A DNA stretch of 32,776 nucleotides from Protostelium mycophagum. Taxonomy: Eukaryota > Evosea > Variosea > Protosteliida > Protosteliaceae. Positions within the stretch are counted from its first letter, which is position 1. Each line of letters starts with the position of its first letter. The notes below the pieces were generated by a model. It searched no databases and was not told where the DNA came from. It saw only the letters and a list, made by a program, of their open reading frames with translations. The stretch is from the NCBI GenBank assembly GCA_002081555.1, contig KV921026.1:1-32776 (forward strand). The letters run 5' to 3'. Positions 1 through 11,805 of the stretch are shown one piece after another. The translations under genes were made by a program, and so were the position numbers.

Positions 1-46
1 AAACTTAAAAACAACAACTCGCAGGAAAATGACTAATATTGAACAG

Positions 47-414
47 TGCTCCTATCGCTGAGAACTACGTCGCACCTTCCAGAGAGGTCGATGCCACCAT
101 GCGCACACAGGTCGTACACGCTCCCATTGTGAACGAAGTGATCAAGAAGACTGTTATCGAGGAGATCCAGCCCGTTTTGGAGAGAGACGTTTACCAGAGC
201 ACTGTTATCCAAGAGACAAAGCCCATATACGAGAAGATTGTCGAGGCAGCCCTGAGTGTGCTCATGTGAGTTTCACGGACACAAGGCGTACGGTCTTGGC
301 ACGCGTCGTGTGGCCATCTCTATATCTTTATGGACAGGGAGAGAAGTTGTGCGGAGAGAGTATGACCTTCATAAGAGCATTAATGAAAGGTACATACCCA
401 CGGCATCTCCTTGA
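47..414 (+). CDS. 3' part of a small charged protein with repeated E-x-QPV-x-RE-type segments
   Basis: Two exons are visible, about 47-255 and 338-414. The first opens right after an AACAG acceptor preceded by a CTAAT branch-like word, so the start and donor lie off the left edge. Joining them with a GTGTGC donor at 256 and an ACAG acceptor at 337 keeps the frame. The peptide is short, rich in Glu, Val, Ile and Lys, and repeats a motif of the kind EEIQPVLERDVYQ / QETKPIYEKIVEA, followed by an Arg-rich stretch and a YIPTASP end. It has no membrane segment or signal peptide. I recall similar QPV-x-E repeat proteins among cytosolic stress-associated proteins of fungi and protists, but that is only an impression and I assign no function. 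The stop at 412-414 overlaps the end of the convergent gene on the minus strand. Confidence 0.55.
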
Positions 415-1058
415 TTGCCACTTTCACACCCGAAATGACACCGGTCATGGTATTTGAGAGCCAAGAACGTGGCCTCCATTGTCCTAGGTCCGTTCCAATC
501 TGCTTCCATGTTCTATTGTCATCCACAAATAAGATGACAGTGTTCCTCGCGATCGTGACAGCTGGCTTGTCCACAAGCTCTGTGAAGATCGCCGCCAATG
601 TGAAGGTGATCGACAACATTGGGATCATGTTGCTGGCCATGGATTGGAACGTCTTTGGGTTGGATTGGTATGTGTCGATTATATGAGACATGTAGGTGAT
701 GCCCACTGTCCCGTGAAGCAAGTAGAGTCCTTCGTCCATTCAGAGTTGAAACATCATGATGACCGCTCAATACAACTGACTTTACCGAGCCACAGAGATG
801 ATTTCATCACCCTAACATCGTCATTAAAGAATCATTCGACATCTCAAAAAGACCTCACCTCTGAAAGAGAGGAGACAGCTCTAAAAAGATCATGATGAGC
901 AGGGCGAAGAGAAAGGAATCCAGGTGTTCCCATCTGCGCACACCCCATGTATGTGAGGCTCCTCCCATCTGTCATGGTGAGTTTGAGGTAGTTTTCGAAA
1001 GTGTAATTATCTGATTCACTGCACAGACATATGGACCAGGACCAATTTGAGCTGTCAT
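380..1058 (-). CDS. Membrane protein resembling the C-terminal part of acyltransferase-3 family proteins
   Basis: Read on the minus strand, four exons join in phase: MTAQIGPGPY, then MGGASHTWGV to LSPLFQ, then VMKSSLWL, then GLYLLHGTVGIT to the end. Three hydrophobic helices are visible (FLFALLIMIFLELSPLF, the GLYLLHG helix, and IPMLSITFTLAAIFTEL), followed by VDKPAVTIAR. The order LYL-x-HG, last helix, then D/E-KPxV..AR is how acyltransferase-3 (OafA/NRF-6 type) proteins end. Those proteins are normally 350-400 residues with about ten helices. Here only about 190 residues are visible, and a tRNA gene lies directly upstream. So this is either a truncated relative or a gene whose 5' exons I could not find. 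The end may lie at a GTATGT donor near 397 rather than the stop at 380. The family call is an inference. Confidence 0.42.
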
Positions 1059-1185
1059 CCTATTTAAACCCATTCATTAGAGAGTTGGCGAAATCACCTT
1101 GCTGAGATTACACCAACAATATTCACTCTTAAGATTTAGTCTTCCGACTTTGAATTCAATCATTATACGCAGAGAAACGATCGGT

Positions 1186-1285
1186 GATCTCGTAGCTCAA
1201 CAGTAGAGCATGCATCTTCATGCTTCGGCATATAATCGGAATTTCCCAATGCGCACGGTTGCAGGTGCAACTCCTGCCGAGATCA
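1186..1285 (+). tRNA. Intron-containing tRNA gene, isotype unresolved
   Basis: The ends pair perfectly over seven bases (GATCTCG at 1186-1192, CGAGATC at 1278-1284), with A1285 as discriminator base. TA at 1193-1194 is followed by a four-pair D stem (GCTC/GAGC) with an A-box-like TAGCTCAACAGTAGAGC. A five-pair T stem (GCAGG/CCTGC, 1261-1277) directly abuts the acceptor stem, as required. The B-box-like GGTGCAACTCC has G where nearly all tRNAs have the T of T-psi-C. The anticodon region (1211-1260) is about 50 bases, so an intron of 20 to 25 bases must be present. Depending on how the loop is set, the anticodon could be CAT (Met) or TGA, so I do not assign one. A six-T Pol III terminator follows at once. 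Confidence 0.65.
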
Positions 1286-1287
1286 TC

Positions 1288-1293
1288 TTTTTT
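1288..1293 (+). terminator. Pol III T-run terminator of the tRNA gene
   Basis: Six T residues begin three bases after the discriminator base. RNA polymerase III stops at runs of four or more T on the coding strand, so this supports a functional tRNA unit. Confidence 0.55.
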
Positions 1294-1442
1294 GCGTTGG
1301 CAAGCCGACGCCGCGGAAGGTCCGAATAGACGTTATTGGGATGAAATGAGAAAGCTCTTTGTGGCCAACATGCTGGTAAAATGCCACTCAGATTGCGAGT
1401 TTCTGCGTTTTGATGTCGGCTTGCTTGGCATTTTTTCAAATA

Positions 1443-1598
1443 TCAGATATTTTCGACAACCAAAATAATCAACTTCCTGGGTTCTTTTGAAGCGTCCACG
1501 AGGGACTTGAATTCCTGAACAGAATTTTCTTCATTGTAGATGGTCAAATATCTTGACATGGCTTCTACAACGAGCCAATCAGAATCTTCAGTCTTCAT
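1443..1598 (-). CDS. Possible 51-residue ORF just downstream of the adenylosuccinate lyase stop
   Basis: From an ATG at 1598 the minus strand encodes a 51-residue charged peptide (starts MKTEDSDWLVVEAM, ends LIILVVENI). The frame is open back to the lyase stop codon and is the same frame as the lyase. The amino-acid mix looks protein-like. However, an AATAAA overlaps the lyase stop, so the lyase mRNA may end here and the frame may be chance. No family was recognised. The rest of 1059-1625 outside this ORF and the tRNA shows nothing I can call. Confidence 0.2.
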   Translation of the reverse strand: MKTEDSDWLVVEAMSRYLTIYNEENSVQEFKSLVDASKEPRKLIILVVENI

Positions 1599-1625
1599 TT
1601 CCTCGACAAAAATATCACTGAGGTT

Positions 1626-4000
<2,375 letters not shown>

Positions 4001-4467
4001 GATGTGATTTGTCAGAAAATGTGTGAATCCCAAAGATTTTCTCGGAACTACAACGGTGACAATTTTTGTTCCGGGGAAGTGGATTCTTCCGGCAGGAAAG
4101 AATTATCCGGTGCGCAGGAATTGCAGCTCCAGGAGAACAACGGTACGATAGTCTAATTTAGCCAGGATTTTGAGCTCGTATAGCGCACAAATTAAAGATC
4201 TATTTATAGTTATGTTCGACTGAATGACAGTCAATCTGGTTTGTGTTCCGGTCTACACCGTTGTAGAGATGAGACCATCTGATGAAATGAGCATCCCATC
4301 ACAAGCCTCATCTTTTACAAAACCAAAGCTTATCCATAGAATACAAGGGTCTCCTTCAAAGAAAAGGAACATCAACGTCTTCTTATCTCCATCACTGTAA
4401 TCTTGAACGTCGATAATCGATTCAACAAGTAATGCACATGCTCTTCAGAATCAACTTTATCTCGAAA
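4001..4467. other. Intergenic stretch between lyase start and GPN2 stop, with an unassigned minus-strand frame
   Basis: This holds the lyase promoter and the GPN2 3' end. On the minus strand 4253-4444 is open for 63 codons with a protein-like mix (it contains KKTLMFLFFEGDPCILWISF and later a CDGMLISSDG block); its first ATG is at 4372. I could not tie it to a family or find a clear upstream exon. A near-palindrome TCTACACCGTTGTAGA lies at 4252-4267. No TATA-like element stands out apart from TATTTATAG near 4200. Confidence 0.3.
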
Positions 4468-6335
4468 TCATTTCTCTTGGAAGTACTTTTCGATGATGGT
4501 ATCAGAGACAACAGCTTGAGTTTCTCCTTCTTGCATGGACTCTGGGACGAGATGATTGTCAATGTCCAACTCCATGTCTTCTTCATTTTCTTCATCATTG
4601 ATGGCGTACTTCTCCTGTGTGTCCATAGTTCTGTCATCCAGTCAGAAAATCAATTTTTCCACAAACTTCCAAAATTGCAAAGAGAACACATCGTTCTGCA
4701 TTAAACATCTTGAAGGCAATCCGCATCGCACATCACATTCCACCATCACCATTTTTGAGGCGTTCTGCGGTGCAACATATATGTTGAGGCACCACAGTAG
4801 CATCTTTGCCTCTAAAGACTTACTTGTAGTAGTGCCAGTTCCTGTGCGTCTCCGTGACTGTCATGATGGACTCATTTGCTTCTGTCAATCCACCGTAGAT
4901 ATACCCGTTGGACTTGTCGATCATCCTCACGAGTGACGTCACACTGTCGACATCCTGAATGTGGAATCAGCGTTTTTGTCGACATTCTTTCCGATATGAA
5001 CATGGCTGCCGCAGCGAACCAAATTCTTTTTTAGAAATAAAAGTATTCACCATAATATTGAGGGTTTGGAAACCAACTAAAGAGAAGTCTTCTATCGTCT
5101 CACAAATCAGTTCGTTCAATTTTTTGAATCTTGATGTGTATTTATCTTCGTTAAGATATTCAAGAAGCCGTGTCGGCTCTTGTACTTCTGTGAAAAAGTC
5201 CAAGTTGAAATCTGGAACCGTCAATTGACGGTAGATAACGTGATGGCTCGGTAAGCAACCGCGGATAATCCGTGAGATGTTTCACGACAATGATGTGCCA
5301 AAAAGTACAGAAATGGCGGGAAAAGGTGGTTTTCAAAATTTAAAATCTCAACCCACCGAGGTGTACGTTTTTAAGTATGTCTATTTTTGACAATACATTG
5401 ATATGGGGTAGCTCCAATTGAAGCATTGTAGTTAATGAAAGGAGGGTTGCCTAGAAACATGAGATCGGATTCTTCAAGAGATAAAGAATATATTAAAATA
5501 TAAACATTTATAGGATTTGGCAAAGTGAAGTTGACCACAAGAATATTCACAAAATACCAGAGAAATCGCACTAATAACCAATTTATTTTATTCTCCAGAC
5601 AAAAGCTGGGAAATTATTTTCATAAAATGACCTACCGAGATATAATTGGTAATTTGTGTGCAGACAAGAGAGTCAACCAACATGATGACGGTGATCTGTG
5701 TTCATTAGCCATCAAATCATCAATGACAGTTCGTATTTTTAAAGTGTTCAATTCAATGGAACACAACAGAAGAGAACAAGTCAGTAAGTGCTCGTGCTGC
5801 ATGACAAACAAATCATCGGAATGACCCACTCTGTAATCCCATTTCTGTAGCTGCTGCACGATGTTTCTGATCGAATTGTGATGTGTGTATAACTCCACTT
5901 GTCCAGGACAATCGAAGATGAAATATCGGTCTGTATTGTCATCAACAGAATGATGAGAGGTAAATGTATGTACCCTTGTGTTGATCTAATTTTGATTTGA
6001 GCCAGTTGATGTTCTTTTCCAAAAATTCCAATGCAAAGATGAGACCGCCATTTGGACCTAACTTCTCGGCTTCCATCACTTGATCGAGCGTAACGAGTTG
6101 ATGTATGTCTATATCACAAGGATATGGGAGGTGATCATTGGCTGGATCCAGATTAACGATACACACCTGCCTTAGAAATGAGATGATTATTGATGAGTGA
6201 TGTACCTCTTAGCTTGTGTTAAAAACTGCTGCATACCATCTGTATAAACAGTTTTTCCTGTGACATTAGATGGGTTATATATTATCTGCACGTACCACTC
6301 CCTGGTGGACCGACAACTATCTGTCCAAACGGCAT
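4468..6335 (-). CDS. GPN2: GPN-loop GTPase 2
   Basis: GPN GTPases act as chaperones in cytoplasmic assembly and nuclear import of RNA polymerase II and related complexes. The start [16 protein letters not shown] carries the P-loop, split by an intron. Then follow [11 protein letters not shown], the GPN insert itself ([20 protein letters not shown]), the [13 protein letters not shown] switch II region, and [15 protein letters not shown] with the SKID base-recognition motif. [12 protein letters not shown] and [16 protein letters not shown] come next, then the GPN2-type tail [20 protein letters not shown] ending EKYFQEK. The IEDFSLVxFxxLNI block and the long acidic tail point to GPN2 rather than GPN1 or GPN3. 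About ten exons are needed, with introns from 35 to over 200 nt. One intron (about 5225-5360) carries the GGCGGGAAAA word shared with introns of other genes. Confidence 0.93.
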
Positions 6336-6466
6336 TTTGTGATAATTACAATGATCAAATTTGATCGTTCAGAATTTGCGTACTCAGCCTCTGCTACACC
6401 CCGAAATTTGCTGCAATCCGAAAAATATATTCTCTGTACCTTAATTTATTTTGGGACCACACGGGC

Positions 6467-6745
6467 GTGCATCATGCCTTCGGTTGCCACACTGGGCTCC
6501 CATCCCAGCCGATGTTCACACATGTAGTTCCTCTCCTCCAAATTCCGTACTCCTCTGAACCTCCCATTTATACAAAAAGCCTCATTGGTACAAAACCAAA
6601 GCTCCTTCCAGAACTAAGGGGTGCGTGTTACTATGTACAAAAAACCAAGATAATCCTGATATTCAAACGTGAACATTCTGTTTTTGCCTCAGAAGAAGCC
6701 AGAAAAATCCTGAAAAAAGCGCTTCCAGGCCATCAAGTTGCATGA
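6467..6745 (+). CDS. Hypothetical ORF divergent from GPN2
   Basis: A 92-codon open frame starts 131 bases from the GPN2 start on the other strand. Its second half is Lys/Arg-rich and looks coding (ends SEEARKILKKALPGHQVA). I do not recognise a family and see no domain, signal peptide or membrane segment. The region 6336-6933 holds nothing else I can support except the GPN2 promoter and the 3' end of the next minus-strand gene. Confidence 0.3.
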   Translation: MHHAFGCHTGLPSQPMFTHVVPLLQIPYSSEPPIYTKSLIGTKPKLLPELRGACYYVQKTKIILIFKREHSVFASEEARKILKKALPGHQVA

Positions 6746-6910
6746 AATAATTTGTTCTGGTCAACCTCATTGTAGACCGTGATAAATATATGATGCATAA
6801 GACGTCATTACTTTTACGTAGGATTATGCTTTCACACAGATAGTAATGGTACATGCTCATCTGTCAATTTCATGAATGTTGAAGAAAAAATACAGCCAAC
6901 TTTGATCATG

Positions 6911-6916
6911 TTTATT
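6911..6916 (-). promoter_or_regulatory. AATAAA poly(A) signal of the GH130-like gene
   Basis: On the minus strand AATAAA lies 18 bases after the stop codon of the GH130-like gene, a normal distance for cleavage and polyadenylation in a compact genome. Confidence 0.45.
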
Positions 6917-6933
6917 GCATGATCAGAATCCAT

Positions 6934-8594
6934 TTAATTCTCGATGTAAATGTCCAAACGAGCAGCACCAACAAAACTATCCGCAGCACCTGCCTTCATC
7001 AGCACTTCTCATGATGCGAACTCCTTACCATAAAAGAACAGGAAGCTGTCCTTCTTTCCAGGAAGTTGGGTCCATCCTTCACAAAACACCACACGTGGAG
7101 TCAGACCGTCCTTGTCAGCAATTTCCCAGTCCAAAGCTGACGCATGTCAGATGATGGAAGTTTCCGTGAAATTTCGTTGGAATTTCACCTGGAGAAAAAA
7201 TGGGCTCCTCGGTTCTGTACAGAATCTTGGTGGGGTCTTGGCCATCCAGAATCACGTATCCCAGGTTGTACTGAATACTCCACCCCGGTTTGTGGGAGGG
7301 GAAGCCACCCCTGTACACCGTAAGTCATCGAAATTTCGGTGAAATTTCACCTGGCAGAGTTGTAGATCATGATGTAATTTCCGTCAGAGAGGAGGAAGGG
7401 GTGAGGACCTCCCTCGACCAATGCGGTCTCAAACCCGTTGGGTTTTTTCTGGAAAATTCAGTGAGATTTTGTGCGTCTACAACGCACCGGAAGCCAGACT
7501 TGGTTGCCGGTCTTGTAGTGTAACAAATCCCTCGTCATTCCGAGGAACATTCCGTTTGCTGTGAAAAATAAACCAAGTCATCATGAGTGAATTCGTCTTG
7601 CTTCTTTGGAGGATTATTGTCCCTGTTGTGCTGCGGCTCTGCCGTAAAACTTTCAACATTGCAATGAAAGATGAGGCTGAGAAGAAGTGTTTGTCTTCTG
7701 TGCTACAACAGACAATCAATTTAGGCTTCTTACACGAATCTGAATCTCCCCAATACAAGTAAGATGTGTTCCTGAAGAAATTTAGTCAATCTACAACGGT
7801 GTAGAATTACCCAGGGCGAATGAGAAGTGCGCCAGATTTAGACCAACGAACAGCCCCCTTAAAGATGTCTCCATGATGGACCCACTTGCTTTCATCCTAT
7901 TGAGGATCAGAACATTCAAAAAATGAGGACAATATCGAAGCCACCTCAACATCTGCGCTCTTGACCGTTGCAAGTGCGATCTGTGATACCACGGAGGGGC
8001 TGCTAGAAACGGCGGAATACAAAAGGTAGTGGGTGTCATCCTTCTCATTATAGACGGTACGAGGATCCTCCTGTTGATGTATCAGATCACATCCGAAACG
8101 GTGGACATACCACTCCAAACCCAGACTCGGAGGGTTCTCCTGGACGAACGACGATCATGCTGTCATCGATGTCTTTAAACTGAATGTTATCCAGATCATT
8201 GAGAGGATTCAACAACGGGCTGTCAAACATGAGAAACAATCTAAGTGTCTAAAATGGCATACGTGTATACGAGGTAGGAAGGACCTACAGAGTAGAATTT
8301 CGAGGGATCAGTGCGATTTTGACACCTAACTAAGAGACCACCCTACCATTTGGTCAGTCTTTCGAATTGATACCAGATTCATGATTTAATTGATATAAGC
8401 ACCTCTAAAGGTGAACGAGATGATCTCATGAAAGCAGCATTGTAATTCCAATTGAATGTAGAGGATGAAGTTGAGTCGTGGGCGTTCTTGTTGGCGATGA
8501 CTGGTCTTCCTTTGTTGACACGGGTCACAGAAGATAACCACACTTTAGAGGCCACCAAAGCTATGCAAAGAAGAAGTATGAGCGTCCTCTTCAT
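6934..8594 (-). CDS. Secreted or membrane-anchored five-bladed propeller protein, GH130-like
   Basis: The start MKRTLILLLCIALVAS gives a signal peptide or signal anchor, which is why it is preferred over upstream ATGs. Later blocks include FNWNYNAAF, SMIVVRPGEP, GFGVEDPRTVYNEKDDTHYL, WSKSGALL, MFLGMTRDLLHY, ALVEGGPHPFLLSDGNYIMI, YNLGYVILDGQDPTKILYR and FCEGWTQLPGKKDSFLFFYG, ending ARLDIYIEN. GVEDPR and the repeated blade-edge pattern are typical of the GH130/GH43-like fold, whose members are beta-mannoside phosphorylases or hydrolases. The signal sequence suggests work in the secretory pathway or outside the cell. Seven or more short introns are needed; the first junctions after NAAF are uncertain. 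Two introns (7137-7188 and 7311-7350) carry paired GAAATTTC words and one (7772-7810) a CTACAAC palindrome. Substrate cannot be inferred. Confidence 0.63.
7790..7805. repeat. Near-palindrome TCTACAACGGTGTAGA in a GH130-like intron
   Basis: It lies within the 39-nt intron 7772-7810, directly after the donor in the minus-strand reading; one mismatch from a perfect 16-bp palindrome. Confidence 0.7.
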
Positions 8595-8682
8595 GTTCTC
8601 GTTTGTTTGTAGACGATTTGTGAGGCGTAACACAAGACGACAGTGACGTTGTCGCGGAGAACCTGTCACGTTAAATCTCACG

Positions 8683-8892
8683 CTAATTACCGCAACTCTC
8701 GTTAAGAACATCTTTTTGACTTTTTAATGGTGGTGGAAGGCCTCCCTCACCTCTTTCGGCACTACCGCCCGCCAATTCCAAAGACATCTCTAAAGGAGGT
8801 CGCCACGTTGATCCCACGCCCTGCACAACTCCAATGACAACCACACCGCGAGACCAGGAGATTTTGGGATCTTTAAAGGTCTTACCGAACAT
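8683..8892 (-). CDS. Hypothetical 69-residue ORF between the CEP72-like and GH130-like genes
   Basis: The frame starts MFGKTFKDPKISWSRG and continues through VVVIGVVQGVGSTW and a Glu/Gly/Pro-rich part. It sits in the roughly 390-base gap between two same-strand genes. It might be a small gene, or upstream sequence of the GH130-like gene. No family was recognised. Nothing else is visible in 8595-8988. Confidence 0.22.
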   Translation of the reverse strand: MFGKTFKDPKISWSRGVVVIGVVQGVGSTWRPPLEMSLELAGGSAERGEGGLPPPLKSQKDVLNESCGN

Positions 8893-8988
8893 TTTACGTT
8901 AATTAACCGCATTTTTTTGAGGTGAAAAAATGGACCGAATGCATGGTTTATTGTCACAGCTCCAGTAGGAAGCACTTTCCTCTGTTGC

Positions 8989-11624
8989 TCATTTATTTCG
9001 TTCGCTAAGCTGTTGCAGTAACCTCTCATTACTCGAGATCAAGGACCTGCAGGGTTCACCTCATGGAACAAGCATTAGATGTAAGAATGTCACCTGTGGC
9101 TCTGCTCCAGCATCCTGACCAGTTTAGCTTGATCATTCGGGGATTCTTCGCGGCTGACATTTCTCAGGATCTTGTTTTCTTCCTCCAGACTACGAATCCT
9201 CTCCAGATACCTCTCCTTTTAGAAATTAGAATATTTATTTCATTTTGCTGCAAAGATGACACCAATACCACACAGCAGGAGGTGAATACTCCTCAGACAC
9301 ATGATATGGATGAGGAGTTAGAGGACAACAACAAACGAAATCCTGTTGTCTCATGATGCTGAGCTTTAAGATAATACCACCACAAAGGACTTATTTGGCT
9401 TTGCCGCAGTACAGTACACGTGAAAACATCAGGAAAACTATATTTTTAAAACGGCATGAGAAACTACACTTGAGTTCTGATCTCACCTTGTCGCTCTCCA
9501 TTCGATTCATCTTTTCGCTGACTTCCTCCATAAAACTCGCAATTTCGTTCATCTTTTTTGGCGGGTACATCTCGTCTACAATCACCTGTACATATTGTTC
9601 CAGAATTTCTCTGGATTTCTCTGCACAGGATCAGCATCTCTTAGTCAGGACAGATTTGCCGAGTGGACTCACTCTGAAAACGTGCATCCCTTGACAGCGA
9701 CTTGAGATTCTTCTGTGTCAGGTCTTGTACCACTTGTAACAAACTCCTGACCACAACTCCCTCTTCTCCATCCATATCTTCACCAAGATCTTCTTCATCC
9801 AATTTGACTTCTTGTCTGTCCATCTGTCTTGGGCTGTGCCGTGTTCGCTCCAAATTCTTCTCAAATAAATTCGATTTTCTTCGATCTGTTACAAGTCATG
9901 AGGTGTCTATTTGACAGATGTCACCTTGAAGGTCTCCAGTTGCAAGAGTGTTCCTTCGTTGTGGCTCCACGTACCTGTCGTCGCTCCTCTCCATATTCCT
10001 CTCTGAATCATCCATACGTCTCCTATCTGCCAAATTTAGATCTTGATGACGTCATCAGGGAAGCTGTACCTTGTGATTCTTCTACTATTGGATGTCTTTT
10101 TGGCTCCGGTGGGTATCCATTCATGGAGTTCCTTCCTTGGCTGAACTCTATGTCCAGTGATGACCTCATATCACTTCGACAATTAGACTCTCATGATGCA
10201 TGATTACAATACTTGTCAAGGGGATTAGATTTTTGGTATCGAATATCTTCTGCTGGCCTTCTGGAGTGATTTTTTTCGGGCGAGTCACGATCATCTGTCG
10301 CGTAGGGTGTCTCCTTTCTTCTCTGCTTCCGATCCTGCTCGACCTGCCGCTATCAAACTACTGATTAATTTGCTTTGGCTTCTTGAAAGGACTTTTCAGC
10401 TACCGTGAAAATTCGCATTATGAAACCATGCAAAACCGTTATGTTTTCTGAAAAACAGAACAATCGGGCACAAATAAGACATCTTCGCGCGATGTAAAGA
10501 GCTTACATATGCATGGTTATTGTGATGCTTTGGCTCTTGCAGAGCGACAACTGATAATAGACTTGAAGCTAAACTGTCTTTGCTTCTTCCTGATAATGCA
10601 GCTTCCTCAGCGAACCTGTCAAAACTGCAATGTTAACAGGTGACATCTGGCACAACCTTTTGTACCTGTCATTTATGCTGAGGTCCCCTTCCGTTTTTCT
10701 GATGGGCGAAGGAGCCCCGTTCAACCTGGAACTCTTCATACCGTGTGTGTGCATCTCGCCCGGTGTTGATGTTTCTCTGGGTCTATTTTTAGGTTCATTT
10801 CTCTGTACATCGTGGGATTCTCTGTGATTAATTGGGTTGGCTCGTTGTAGTTCGTTATCACGCCTGTAAGTTCGTTCCTCTGGAAACATTTGATCCATCA
10901 GCCTCAATGATCTGATAATGTCAGATTCATCACGAACATTCTATTATGCAACACCTATTATTCTCAGCCGCTTGATGAGCCGATGTTGGCGAGGCAATAG
11001 ACCTCAACTTCTTTCTGAATTCGACCATTCTGCTCCCGTCAGTTCTATTCATCATAACTGTACTGACTGTTGGATGTCTGTGTCGAAATCATCGCCATCA
11101 TCTGGAAGGTAGTTGTTTTTCTGTTGCTTTGGAGGTCCGTAATAATGATTCTCTGCCAGAGTACGCTCGTGATCAGAGACCTCATGATCATCTTATGCAC
11201 TCGTCAGCCCTTTAAAGACAAGCAGAAACTCACCGAGTACTCTGAGCCATGGCAAAGCTTGTAACACAGACAATCGATAATTCGGCTCATTTTTGGTGAT
11301 TGGATTCAATCTCAAGTCCAATTCTCTCAGTTTCTTATTGTGTCTTAATTTTCGAACTTCGTCTATGGACGAGATGGCGTTGAAGTAGAGGTTAAGGTGG
11401 CTTAATCTGGCCAAGACGTCCAAACCATCCAATGATTCCAGACGATTTCGCGATAGATCCAGTTGTTTCAAGCTCAAGAAGCCTCTTAAAGAACGTCCAA
11501 GTGAAGTGATTTTGTCTCTGTCTTCCACTTTCAAGCCACTCAAGCTCAAGGAAGTCAATTGTGTGACACCACCGGTATTCAATTTGGCGCGAGTGCGGAC
11601 CTTCTGTTCGGTTAAGATGACCAT
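8989..11624 (-). CDS. CEP72/LRRC36-like leucine-rich repeat and coiled-coil protein
   Basis: The N-terminus MVILTEQKVRTRAKL is followed by about four SDS22-type repeats: LTSLSLSGLKV, LKQLDLSRNRLESLDGLD, LSHLNLYFNAISSIDEV and LRELDLRLNPITKNEPNYR, then an LRR cap LQALPWLRVL. This order and the DLRLNP..NEP-YR block match CEP72, a centrosomal/centriolar-satellite protein. The rest is poorly conserved: a low-complexity polar part (DDGDDFDTDIQQ, then a long Arg/Asn/Pro-rich exon), a Glu-rich exon (MDRQEVKLDEEDLGEDMDGE), and two C-terminal helical segments (IVDEMYPPKKMNEIASF, LERIRSLEEENKILRNVS) ending LLQQLSERNK. That is the LRR plus C-terminal coiled-coil layout of CEP72. About ten exons; middle boundaries are tentative. 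Intron 10027-10069 contains a perfect TGATGACGTCATCA palindrome. The promoter carries two E2F-like words. Confidence 0.74.
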
Positions 11625-11805
11625 CACGATGAAGCTTCTGCCATGCAAAAACAAAATTATTTTTGGCGGGAAGACGGATCTATCATTGTAAAACAAAAAA
11701 TCCATTTTTTCCGGAAATCCCATTCGCAGGATTTTTTATTTCCTCATCTCCGTTCCGACTTCGATGGCCGACCTTTTGGCGGGAATTTCTCCTCTCTTCG
11801 TACAT
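11625..11805 (-). promoter_or_regulatory. Promoter of the CEP72-like gene with two E2F-like sites
   Basis: Only 181 bases separate the CEP72-like start from the stop of the RRM-RING gene upstream. TTTGGCGGGAA occurs at 11662-11672 and again at 11775-11785. The E2F consensus is TTTSSCGC on one strand, i.e. GCGSSAAA on the other, and both sites fit its TTCCCGCC-type variant. No TATA box is seen. Confidence 0.4.
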
